Shown: positions 54,806 through 64,000 of the stretch, in pieces | Layout of the letters: each line of letters begins with the position of its first letter | How positions within the stretch are numbered: position 1 is the first letter of the stretch | Assembly (NCBI GenBank): GCA_014529385.2 | Contig: CM043971.1 | Coordinates: forward strand, 84,299,340 to 84,363,339 | DNA length: 64,000 nucleotides | Direction of reading: 5' to 3' | Source: Adiantum capillus-veneris | Taxonomy: Eukaryota; Streptophyta; Polypodiopsida; Polypodiales; Pteridaceae | Translations under genes and position numbers: made by a program | Notes under the pieces: model-generated | Told to the model about the DNA's origin: nothing | Database searches by the model: none | What the model saw: only the letters and a program-made list of their open reading frames with translations

Positions 54806-55912
54806 TGGCGGTTGTTGTGGGGATTCCGCCACCGATGCCTCCACACCGCCTCGTGTTTGACGACGCTCTTTACCCTCCCCTTCTTTGCCCGCCCCCACAC
54901 CAGCCACAACATCGTCATCTACGCTAGGTTTTGCACGGCTAACTGTTCCTAGAAGCTACACACCTCTACCTACTCCGCTAGGAGCCACCCCACTCGACAC
55001 TCCTCGCTTCGGGGCCCAGACGTTGGTGGAGACACCTGACGTCCGTACCCCCATCGACACGCCGCTAGAGTCCCTTGCCGGGACACCCAGATTCATGGGT
55101 CATCGGCCAGAGGGCTTGTCTTACTCCGTCGACTTCAGCGGCGGCATCATCATGGATGATGACGGCAAGAAGGTGATCTCACGCATGCGTGGTCTTTGCT
55201 CTCAGCTGTTTAGACACTACATACTAAAAAAATGGAGTGAAGTACCAAGTGATTTAAAAAAGAGAGTCATCAGCATACTTCATGATGAGTTTCCCGTTCC
55301 AACACGGGATCAACGCTTCAATGAAGACCTGATGAAGATTCGAATTCACGAATACTGCAAACACAAGCGTTCCAAAGTGCAAAAAGCAATCAAGAATGGG
55401 TGGAACAGGCCAGATTGGTTGGCCAAAGAAGATTGGAAGAATGCGAAGAAAGTAGCGTGCGAGAATCCCGACAAGTGGAAGCAACAAAAGGATGCAGCCA
55501 GAGCGCGAGTAGAGGCAGGGAGCTCGCACCACTTGGGGAGCGGTGGATGGGCATCATTTGAGGCCGATTTTGTAAGTGTTTTTGCATTGCTCTTTATGTT
55601 CGATAGTTTAGGGTTTATGAGTTTTTTAATTCTAACATAATGAAATCTTTGTATGTTTTGACAGTGGTCGATGACAGGACGTGATCCCACACCGTACGAG
55701 CGCGAGTACGCAGGCAGGAAGGGCTTAAATGCCCTGATGGACATTCTCAGTTCTCGCGGCGGCATGGTTAGTATTAGGGTTTACTCTTTTCTATTTTTTC
55801 TATTGTTTTATAAATGTCGTTATATGTTTATACTTACTGAAAGCTGTCTTATTGTCTTTTTTTGCAGAATCCGACAGATACGCCGCTTGGACGCGATGAG
55901 ACGTCTGACTAG
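54803..55912 (+). pseudogene. PTTA/Transposase_24-like gene of inner CACTA, 5' part deleted
   Basis: Fused to the TNP2 remnant at about 54803. Exon 1 runs to 55571 with one frameshift near 54940 (RLVFDDALYPPLLCPPPHQP; SDLKKRVISILHDEFPVPTR; NRPDWLAKEDWKNAKKVACE; SSHHLGSGGWASFEADF). Exon 2 is 55665-55766 (WSMTGRDPTPYEREYAGRKG) and exon 3 is 55868-55912 (NPTDTPLGRDETSD, stop TAG). Splice signals GTAAGT/GACAG and GTTAGT/TTTGCAG are intact and introns are phase 0. It is the best preserved copy of this gene in the window. It probably binds element DNA, by analogy with other CACTA accessory proteins. Confidence 0.8.
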
Positions 55913-56269
55913 ACGACGTCAGTTTAGCCGTAGCTAGATAGCATTAGTTTAGGGTTTCTCATAGCTTATGTATCATGAGACGGATTTTATACGTCTTTTT
56001 GAACCATGTATATTATTACATTTGTCACCGCAGTTCCTTTTGCCAATCAATTCTTTATGCCTATGATGTTGTACAATTGTCATTATTACATTTTCCAATC
56101 AATTCATTTTGCCTATGATGTGTACAATTGTCAATTTTGCAAACAATGCGTCTTGTGGGTGACTATTTTAGGTCTATTATCTACCCTTGCACTTTTTAAA
56201 AAAACTAAATCAAGTACAATATGGTTGATGGGTGGCAGGGCATTCAATGCCCTACCACCAAAAAAAAAT

Positions 56270-56522
56270 TCTCTCGAGCGTCGCTATAACCATCGCTATT
56301 TATGGCTCTGTAGCGTCGCTATGAGCGTCGCTATAGTCTTCTGTGTAAACGTCGCTATAACCGTCGCTATGACCGTCGCTATGAGCGTCGCTATATAGCG
56401 ACGCTCATAGCGACGCATATAGCAACGCCTATAGCGACGATTTTAGCGACGCCGGGGGTTATAAAAACCCAGTGTATTTCCATCGCTAACAGCGTCACAA
56501 GAGCACACAACCTCTTGTAGTG
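56270..56522 (+). repeat. inner CACTA 3' subterminal repeats and terminus
   Basis: Dense CGTCGCTAT motifs, then inverted AGCGACG motifs, end in CACAACCTCTTGTAGTG. The CTC target duplication follows. Confidence 0.9.
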
Positions 56523-56525
56523 CTC

Positions 56526-56724
56526 GGGCTCAAACATTGCCTCGTTGGGAATGTGCTCTGCATGATCATCCCCCGAGCTGTCAGAGGCTACATCTTGTGG
56601 CCTCACATATGCTGCTTGACCAAAGCGCCTGCGAGCACGTCTATTGGGTTGCAAGATTGCTGCTTGTTGGCCAGCGTCAGAGTCCGCCGAGTTATAATTG
56701 GCAACAACTCGATCTATAATAGAT

Positions 56725-56725
<1 letters not shown>
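56526..56725 (-). pseudogene. TNP2 N-terminal piece of outer CACTA
   Basis: Minus-strand translation gives SIIDRVVANYNSADSDAGQQ, AAILQPNRRARRRFGQAAYV and DHAEHIPNEAMFEPE, then stops at the inner element's CACTA end. It continues at 44302. The very N-terminal coding part present in the inner copy (53687-53810) is missing and replaced by a CT tract (56726-56775). Confidence 0.85.
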
Positions 56726-56775
<50 letters not shown>

Positions 56776-56778
<3 letters not shown>

Positions 56779-56875
56779 CTCACATTCTCTAGTCATGTCC
56801 AATCCCCGCACACCTCGGTCTAGAGGTGCACGGAGATCAGAACCACCGGGTTATAATCTCGTCTTTATTGGTCAA
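56776..56875 (-). repeat. CACTA shared module, outer copy
   Basis: Counterpart of 46247-46346 on the opposite strand with few differences. Confidence 0.8.
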
Positions 56876-57385
56876 TACCTATATTTGTGGGTACAAGAAA
56901 TCTACAGACCCACGTCTACATGATAGTGCATGTAGTGGACAAAACCCCTTTGCCTCTTCTCTAGCTGTAGCATCTCTAGCTGTAGCACTTCAGAGCATCT
57001 TAACATCTTTTCACAGTAGATCTTTTCACTGTTCGTCTAACTCTAAACCCTAAACCGTAAGTAATTCTTGCGTGGACTCGATTTAACGTAAATAAGCGTA
57101 AATCTAAATAAACGTAAATCTAACTAAAAATAAACCTAAATCTAATTTAACGTAAGTCTACATCTAACCTAATCTATAACGTCTTTTGGGATAGTTTCCT
57201 ACGACGTTACAACTCTCTTCTTCTTGTGTATGTGTGTGTGTGTGTGTGTGGGTAAACCTAAATAAACCTAAGTCTAATCTAATATAACATAAATCTAAAT
57301 CTAACGTAAATTATGTTATATTAAAAACAAAGACTAAACTAACAGGGATTATAAGAACCTTAAAACTGATTTAACACATAATTTT

Positions 57386-57746
57386 TCACATAACTCGGCA
57401 AGAGTTGGCATTCTCATCACTAAAGATGTGAGAGTTAACTTCCGGCGGTGACGCTGCCTCATCTCCATCCACATCTGATGACAGCAATTGGCCCTTTGGA
57501 CCGTTCTTGCTCTTGTTACTAACTTTGAAGTTGCTGTTGAATGACTAGAGGTTGTCTAGATGGTCATTGTCGGGGATGTAGTGACTCTTGCTGCCCTGAA
57601 GATCCACCTTCTTCCCTATCTTCTGAAGACATTTCACCAGTACTTTTGGATCGATGGAGCCCACCATGAGTGAAGGCAGCAATACCCTATATTTCATTGA
57701 GGGCTTTCTTCACCCGCTTCATCTAGGCATCGCACTCTATGGAGAC
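57386..57746 (-). pseudogene. captured HIPP fragment, outer copy
   Basis: Near-identical counterpart of 45379-45745. The CxxC site is damaged here (ECDA then TAG). KRVKKALNEI, a frameshifted SIDPKVLVKCLQKIGKKVD, and the end NANSCRVM (stop TGA at 57386-57388) are present. Since both family members carry it, capture preceded their divergence. It is in the same orientation as TNP2 of this element. Confidence 0.72.
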
Positions 57747-58064
57747 CTAAATCTAATCTAATTTAACTTAAATAAACCTAAATCTAATTTAACGTAAGTC
57801 TACTTCTAACCTAATCTTTAACGTCTTTTAGGATAGTTTCCTACAACGTTATAACTCTCTTCTTCTTGTGTGTGTGCGCCTGTGTGGATGTGTGTGCCAA
57901 TAAAAAGAGATAAATTGTATAACCTTTCTATCACCCATGCCAAGTATGATAGATTGATTATGCCATTTTCCTCTTGAATAATAGGTCTTGAGTTCAACTC
58001 GTCGTCGGCTAGATCTTTAGGTCTTTTAATTTTAATTAGTTTCCTACGACGTTAAATTAGTTTC

Positions 58065-58293
58065 TCTCTCTTTCTCTCTCAATGTGTGTGCGTTTTTTTG
58101 GATCATATGCATGTTTTCTCTCTCTTTTCCTTTCTCAATGTGTGCGTTTTTTGTTTATGCATGTTCTCTCTCTCTCTTTTCCTCTCTCAATGCGTGCGTT
58201 TTTTGTTTATGCATGCTCTCTCTCTCTTTTCCTCTCTCAATGTGTGTGTGCATTCTTTGTTTATGTATGTGTGTGTGCATTTTTGTTTATGTT

Positions 58294-58343
<50 letters not shown>

Positions 58344-58462
58344 AACACTATGTGTGTGTGTGTATGTGTGTGTGTGAGAGAGAGAGAGAGGGAGAGAGAA
58401 AGAGGGGAAGGGAACATGAGAATGAGGAGAGGGAAGGAGCATACCTGGCTCTCCTTCCTCTA

Positions 58463-58501
<39 letters not shown>

Positions 58502-58742
58502 AGAAGAGAGAGAGAGAGAGAGAGAGGAAGAGCGTTACCTGCTCCTTGCTTGAGGGCGCCGAAAAACTCAGATCTGAGATCTGAGTTTTTGGGCGCACTC
58601 GGCTATTTTTTTAGCCCAGCTGGCGTCGCTATGAGTGTCGCAACTTTACTTGTAAATTTGCGACGCTCATAGCGACGTCGGGAAATATTTTTTTTAAATG
58701 TCGCTGTGTGAGGGTCGCTAATATGAATAGCCTCTTGTAGTG
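58065..58742 (-). repeat. outer CACTA 5' end: minisatellite, microsatellites, subterminal hairpin, terminus
   Basis: TTTTCCTCTCTCAATGTGTG units at 58070-58260, (CT)n at 58297-58340, and (GT)n at 58465-58499. An AGCGACG inverted repeat is at about 58623-58678, and the terminus is ATAGCCTCTTGTAGTG. It mirrors 44306-45000. Confidence 0.88.
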
Positions 58743-58745
58743 TAA

Positions 58746-60339
58746 GCCTCTATACCAACGTAAAAATCTAGCCGGCTTGCCAGGTTCCCTTCAAGTCACA
58801 TTGTCATTTTTTGTGAATGTGAAGAGTTGTGAATTGAGAATTCTGGTAATTAACATTGTGATCACAAAAAAAACATGATTATGTGAGTATGAAATCCCTG
58901 AAATTAGTAAGTACCATATGAAAGAAGAGCAAAATAAAAATATGCCCTTCCATAGAAAAGGGTACTAGGGTAAAGAGGCCAATATAAGGCCATTTAAAAC
59001 ATGAGGGCCAATAGAGGGACATTCAATTTGAAAGATGTGGATTAAATGATAGGATTCACAGTTTTTAATGAAATCGATATGGAAAGATAGATCATATCAA
59101 GCTCTTTCCATTCCCAATGCCATCCAATCATAATTCCCATCTATTTAGGTAATATTCTCCATTTAATTTAAAGGTGGCCTTGTTTTGGACCCTGGTCCCT
59201 TATTGGCCCCTCTACCCTACCTCTCAATGCCTTTTTTTTCAAAAGAATAAGGAGGCCTAACATTGCACAAAGGCTTGTAAACAAATTAAACTCTACTAAC
59301 ATAGTTCTTCTTATATTCTTCACCAAACATAACATGTTGGCCAGTTTTAAAAATTGAATCTTAAAATTTTTAAATTTTTTTAATAGTAGGGGGCATCCAA
59401 TTGCAAAAAATACATTCAAGTAGTCTACAAGGATTCTCTCTCTCTCTCTCCAATTCATTAGACGACTCTAGATTGCAAGAGGAATTTATCTTTTATCCCA
59501 ATACTAGTGTCTCTTTCATGAGACACTCTGACATAGGGGTGTGTGTGTGTGTGTGTGGCTTTGTGAAACTCTTTGATATGGTGGGTGATTTCACGTTGAG
59601 ATTGTCACATTGACAAGAGAGACCTCACGTTGAGATTGAGAGTAAGGAGCAGGACAAGTAGGGGGATAGAGAGGAAGGAGGGAAGGCCGAATGCAAGGTT
59701 GTTGTAGATGGTGGGGGGAGAGCATGTAGGTAGGAGGAGTTGGAGGGTGAGGCAAGGAACTAGGGAGGGGCCCCATAGTAAGGTGGGAGAATCTATTAGT
59801 GTAATGGGGTGTTTTTTTTAAGTACTTCTAGTAGCAACATCTATAAAAGCTTCAAGTCATTAGAGGGTACCAATTCTTACTTAAAGTTCCAAGATTCTTT
59901 AGCCTATCGTGAGGTATGGCTGGCGGATTTGCATGCGAGCCGCGACTCTCTCTCTCTCTCTCTCTCTCTCTCAATGAGCTTGTAGCCTATCAAGCAAGGA
60001 GGTATGAGAGGGAGGTCTAACTTGTACTAATTCAAATCGTGCAAGTGCTCTACCTAGGAGTCTTCTTCTAATTAGGCTAGGGTTGCTTCAACACAGGGAA
60101 AGTCAATTTCGCACTCCCAACATAGTAGGCATACGAATTGCCATTGGTTTTTTCTTCTATCAATTGATCTATAAATCAGTTGTTGAAGCTTACAAGGCCT
60201 GCAGACGGCCGCATACGAAGGAGGCCATGATCTACACACCTGAGAAGAGGCAGGTGTCAATGAAAAGCAGTCATATTGGGATGGAGGACAAGAGAGAGTA
60301 GCCGGTGTTGGTCCATTGAAGGGTGCACAGAGCGCTGAT

Positions 60340-60376
<37 letters not shown>

Positions 60377-60417
60377 AAGGAAGAGATGCACATCCCCCAC
60401 CCCCCCCCCCCCTCCCC

Positions 60418-60472
<55 letters not shown>

Positions 60473-60840
60473 CAGTGAGACCTTTGGACAAGTTTAACAC
60501 TGGTTATTGATTTATTTTAGAATGAGGGTACCGTGTGAAAGAAGGGCAACATGAAAATATGCCTTTCCATAGAGAAGGGTACTACTCTAACTTTATATGA
60601 AATGCACGTTTCATAGGGCGGGCATGAAGGAGATGAATACACGTCGACCAAGAGAACAGAAGATTGGTTCGAGCAGGGACGTAGAGCGGACCTGCAGCCT
60701 AGTTCTTAGTCTGTGTTTGCCTTCTTGCATGCTAAGCTGGCGAGCGTGCTTTCTCGGGAATACTCAATGCCTATCCCCACTCATGTTTTATAGTTTTTTT
60801 GTTGATGGACATCTGAAAGGCCAGTCAGACGTACCTGCGC
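58746..60840. other. intergenic spacer with microsatellites
   Basis: No gene is supported. It holds (GT)n at 59539-59558, (CT)n at 59945-59972, 60343-60373 and 60424-60470, and a C-rich run at 60396-60417. A phrase of about 60 bp (GAAAGAAG.GCAA, AAAATATGCC, TTCCATAGA, AAGGGTACTA) occurs at 58918-58970 and again at 60536-60590. Confidence 0.6.
60784..60792 (+). promoter_or_regulatory. candidate TATA box of the RING gene
   Basis: TTTTATAG lies about 125 bp upstream of the ATG. The position is plausible, but there is no transcript evidence. Confidence 0.3.
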
Positions 60841-60914
60841 ACTACTGCTAGACTGCTAGTGCTTCCTCCTCTTCTTCAAAGCAAGCGCAGTAGCATCTTC
60901 TGGAGCAGAGAGCA

Positions 60915-61640
60915 ATGGCTTCCACCAGGGACAAGCTCCTTGATGACGCCATAGCTCTCCTGCATGTGGCTTTGACAGCGCTCAAGTCTGCGCATCCTGT
61001 AATCACCACCACCTCTGCTAATTCCGCCCAATTCTCCGAGCTCCACATTGCTGTCAGAGAAGTCATGGAAGAGTGCTCCCGAGTGGAAAGAGACGCCTTG
61101 GCCGCCACCGATCAGAAGCAGGCGCAGCTCGAGCAGACAGTCGCTTCTCAAAAGCAGCAGATTGACCAATATAGGGCCAGCCATGATAACCGGAATGAGC
61201 GCTACAAGCGCTACAAGATGGGCCTGAAGATTGAATGCAACCGGCTTGTTGTGGACGCCAATCGTAGTTTTCAGCTGCACATCTGTGACTCGGACCAGCA
61301 GATCGCTCTCCTCAAGAGACAGTTGATTGAGGAGAAGAAGCATACGCAAGCATTAGGCGCGCAGGTTTCCCTCCTCAAGAAGGAGTTGGAAGAGGACAGG
61401 CTACTTCTCAATGTATTGGCTGATGAAATTGGCCATTTAGATAAACAATTGACGGAAGAGAAAGAGAAACATCTCTGTGCTGTTTGCTTCGATAAGCCTC
61501 GCGACACTCTCGTCATGCCCTGCTTGCACTTCCATTATTGCTTCAGCTGCCTGATGCAGCATAAGCAAGCCAATGGTAGCACCTGTCCCACATGCAGGGG
61601 AAGCATCCAAGGGCTCTGCATGTCATCTTTTCTGACATGA
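60915..61640 (+). CDS. coiled-coil C3HC4 RING-finger protein, probable E3 ubiquitin ligase
   Basis: A 241-codon open frame with no intron, starting at AGCAATGGCT. The first 90 residues are helical without a known domain. Coiled-coil segments span about 85-115 (QKQAQLEQTVASQKQQIDQY) and 135-185 (QQIALLKRQLIEEKKHTQAL, SLLKKELEEDRLLLNVLADE). The C-terminal RING has C188 and C191 (CAVC), C203, H205, C209 and C212 (PCLHFHYCFSC), and C224 and C227 (CPTC). All eight zinc ligands are present, and such RING domains recruit ubiquitin-conjugating enzymes. It is the only gene here with no stop or frameshift and no transposon domain. The closest family is not identified. It could be a retrocopy, as it lacks introns. 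Confidence 0.85.
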   Translation: MASTRDKLLDDAIALLHVALTALKSAHPVITTTSANSAQFSELHIAVREVMEECSRVERDALAATDQKQAQLEQTVASQKQQIDQYRASHDNRNERYKRYKMGLKIECNRLVVDANRSFQLHICDSDQQIALLKRQLIEEKKHTQALGAQVSLLKKELEEDRLLLNVLADEIGHLDKQLTEEKEKHLCAVCFDKPRDTLVMPCLHFHYCFSCLMQHKQANGSTCPTCRGSIQGLCMSSFLT

Positions 61641-63260
61641 GAGTAAGACTCCCTAAAAATTATTGGCATTATTTTTCCTACTATTTGGTATTATGGAAGA
61701 GGAATGTTCCTAGTATTTTTGTACCGAGTTTGGTATTTGTGTAAGGTTAAGAGAATTATTTTTTTGGCTTCCTAAAGGAAGCCTTATAGGAGAGTTGAGT
61801 TAGGCATATTTTCAATGTTTTTCAGTGATGATTGAGACTTACTTTAAATGTTATTTTGATTTTAACATATTAAATGGATCTTTTTATTTCACCTTTCATT
61901 TCACATCTTGATATGTCTTTAATTTTCTTGCATTCTATTGTTTTACTATGCTAAAATAGCTTCTTCTATACACACACACACACACACATATATATTCTTT
62001 TTATTTCACTTTTCATTTTATAGTCTCATATGGCTTGACTTTTCTTGCATTCTATAGCTTAATTTCAATCGGTATTTGGGAAAGTCTCTTTTATTAAACG
62101 GACACCGTCCAAGTTTTTTTCTCGTAAAGAAGCAAACCCAAAATACTAACTAAGATTTTGAAATTTGTAAGATTTTTGAACTTTTTTCACATATTTCACC
62201 ATTTTTTCTTCCCTTTATCATGGTTTGTAAGAAGCTAGTCTCGATTTTCAACCGTAGCTCATGGCTAGGTTGAGGCAATCCTTTCCAGAACACTAAAATT
62301 TTCAGTTAAACTCAACTTAATGATTTTATCACTTTTTTATTGTTTTAGAAAGCCACCGTGAATCTTTCAATTGTTAGCTATTGTTATATAGTTGTTTCGG
62401 ACCTTTTGTCCATTTCGGCATCCAATCTGCAGAACTTTAATGAAAGTGAAACCTCAAGGCTCAACATTTATTCTTAGTCATCCACAAATGTCAAGCATCC
62501 AACGCGGGCCAAATCTAATCTAATCTAGACTCATGAGCTCCTTGGCAAGTGTGCCTCAATGCTGTTGACCAAAGTAGGAGAGACTTGAAGGCCTTATGTA
62601 GCAATATTAGCCCTCCAAGGGCGCCGAATGGCTTACATATGAACAAAAAATGCCACCTGTGGTAATAGCAAGACACATCGTACACGTTTGGGTCACAATG
62701 CCGTCTTGGCATTTTTTGGGCCACATCATTCTTTTAGAGAAAAATTACCAAAATACCTCTTAAATATTAAGATATTCCCAACTATCTCTCAAATTTAAAA
62801 AATTCTCAAAACACCTCTATCAATTTTAGATCATGGATTCCTCCAAATTATGCATAGTCATTAGAAAATTTTGGAGGTCATTTGGAGGGCCTTGTAAGAA
62901 ATTGTATTTCTCTCTTTAGAAACTTTTTTTAAAATGCACTTGCACCTTGTGAGTACGTCCAAAAGGACAACTAAATACTTTAAAAAGTAGATTTATATTC
63001 CCATCGTCCTTGAAAACGGTCACTTTTTTATTTAATGTGAGCGTCTTTTTCAGGATGTAGGTGCGGCGCATTCAAGGCAACTTACGTCATCACTGAAAGT
63101 TGAAAAATCACAAACTATCAAATAATGATAGATTTTGAGGCTTTTGACACCACCAATGCGTCCGGAACGCCAAAATACCCTAAAAACGAATGTCTACTTG
63201 TCTCATTTCGACATCCGGAGAGACAAAAAATATCAAAAAACCCCAAAAAATGGGCTTTTT
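61641..63260. other. AT-rich 3' flank and spacer
   Basis: No gene is supported. The RING gene 3' untranslated region presumably lies in the first few hundred bases. A (CA)n tract lies at 61971-61987. Confidence 0.5.
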
Positions 63261-63401
63261 ACTTAAGGCGCGCGAGGAAGCATTCTAAAATGCTAGAATG
63301 CCCCTCTGCGCGCCGTTAGTACAAAGCTTCTTTTAGTGATTTTTGGACAATTATCTTTCAACAAAGCCTACCCATGTTTCTCTATTGCACTTTTGCACCA
63401 T

Positions 63402-63451
<50 letters not shown>

Positions 63452-63738
63452 TTCTATAGCTTAGCATATTTAAAGAGAGAGAGAGAGAGAGAGTGAGAGA
63501 CTCCCATTACTAACGGCGCGTGTGGACCATGTTTTGACCTCAAAAAACACCTCCTCGCGCGGTTAGTATAAGGTAACAGAAAGACTCTCTCTCTCTCTCT
63601 CTCTTTCCCCCGCCTTACTTCCTCTCTCTATAACACTCACACATACACACATAAACACATACACTGGTGGATGCACAATACTAAAGGCGCGCATAGAGAC
63701 ATGCAGACCGGTTGTGCCTCTCTACGCGCGCCTATAGT

Positions 63739-63741
<3 letters not shown>
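63261..63741. repeat. three short inverted repeats with GGCGCG arms
   Basis: Each is 62-64 bp with ends of the form ACTAANGGCGCG: 63261-63322 (CTTAAGGCGCGCG against CGCGCCGTTAG), 63507-63570 (ACTAACGGCGCG against CGCGCGGTTAGT) and 63678-63741 (ACTAAAGGCGCGC against GCGCGCCTATAGT). CT and GA microsatellites (63404-63449, 63475-63500, 63585-63604) lie between them. Confidence 0.75.
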
Positions 63742-63778
<37 letters not shown>

Positions 63779-63945
63779 TGTGTTTGTGTGTGTGTGTGTG
63801 TATGTTATATTTGTGTGTCTGTGTGTTTGTGAGTGTGTGTGTCTCTGTGTATGCCTGTGTGTGTGTGTGTATGTTATATTTGTGTCTCTGTGTGTTTGTG
63901 TGTATGTTATATTTGTCTGTGTGTGTGTGTGTGTGTGTGTGTGAT
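63742..63945. repeat. (GA)n and (GT)n microsatellites
   Basis: GA repeat at 63740-63772, followed by GT-rich minisatellite with GTATGTTATATTTGTGTG units to about 63945. Confidence 0.85.
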
Positions 63946-64000
63946 CAAAATGCACTTTGTAGAATTGTAACAATGGGTGTGTGTGCTCACTCTTATAGAC

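Larger units (their letters stand above)
44306..56522 (+). mobile_element. inner CACTA transposon, same family, opposite orientation
   Basis: It begins CACTACAAGAGACTATTC and ends CACAACCTCTTGTAGTG. The flanking triplets are both CTC (44303-44305 and 56523-56525). Joining the flanks restores the outer TNP2 reading sequence (FEPE then IDEMIE). The order is 5' repeats, captured HIPP fragment, shared module, GA tract split by a LINE, TNP2 N-terminal half, PTTA-like gene, subterminal repeats. Without the LINE it is about 5 kb. Confidence 0.93.
41043..58742 (-). mobile_element. outer CACTA transposon, interrupted by a member of its own family
   Basis: The plus-strand left end is CACTACAAGAGGTTGTGTGC and the right end is ATAGCCTCTTGTAGTG. 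The flanking triplets are both TAA (41040-41042 and 58743-58745), a perfect 3 bp duplication. The element proper is 41043-44302 plus 56526-58742, about 5.5 kb. It carries, on the minus strand, a captured HIPP fragment, TNP2 N-terminal half and a PTTA-like gene. AGCGACG/CGTCGCT subterminal repeats are at both ends. The TNP2 C-terminal half is missing, so it is non-autonomous. Confidence 0.93.

Noticed and set aside
60876-61349. Minus-strand frame of 157 codons
   Set aside because: Antisense of the RING gene, without a recognisable domain.
62515-63319. Short open frames right of the RING gene
   Set aside because: Small, low-information frames without domain, homologous repeats or signals.

Overview
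This is a land-plant nuclear window made almost entirely of nested transposable elements. Plant origin is indicated by CACTA (En/Spm) transposons carrying TNP2 and PTTA/Transposase_24-type genes, Ty3/gypsy elements with a second plant Tat-type RNase H, a plant LINE, and a captured heavy-metal-associated isoprenylated plant protein (HIPP) gene. Only one ordinary host gene looks intact: a single-exon coiled-coil RING-finger protein at 60915-61640 (+). I cannot name the species. The repeat density suggests a large genome.

Region 1-22000 is a stack of LTR retrotransposons. A decayed plus-strand gypsy pol (about 4853-7641) is interrupted on its left by a minus-strand gypsy (1-4852) and on its right by a minus-strand Tat-type gypsy (7642-12084). 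That Tat-type element is interrupted in turn by a nearly complete second Tat-type gypsy (12085-20406, LTR about 1.6 kb). Its right LTR is cut off at 20406 and joined to the 3' half of a CACTA element (20407-22000).

Region 22001-26108 holds an LTR fragment with a tRNA-Met-type primer site, a broken kinase-like gene on the minus strand, and a tandem array of about 86 bp units.

Region 26109-40480 is one CACTA element with a GTCGGTAT-like subterminal motif. It is split by an LTR retrotransposon (29506-39056) with equal 957 bp LTRs and a TACAC target duplication. This retrotransposon has gag and protease but no reverse transcriptase or integrase. Its long leader carries a degenerate array of a 24 bp palindrome, which is the most unusual structure in the window.

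Region 41043-58742 is a minus-strand CACTA element with target duplication TAA. A plus-strand member of the same family (44306-56522, target duplication CTC) sits inside its TNP2 gene. The inner element is itself interrupted in a GA microsatellite by a LINE (about 46396-53640), and the LINE by an LTR-like segment (about 46848-49544). Both CACTA copies carry the same captured HIPP fragment (CxxC metal site, C-terminal CaaX box) and truncated TNP2.

Region 58746-64000 is mostly non-coding with many CT/GA and CA microsatellites, the RING gene, and three short inverted repeats with GGCGCG arms near the right edge.
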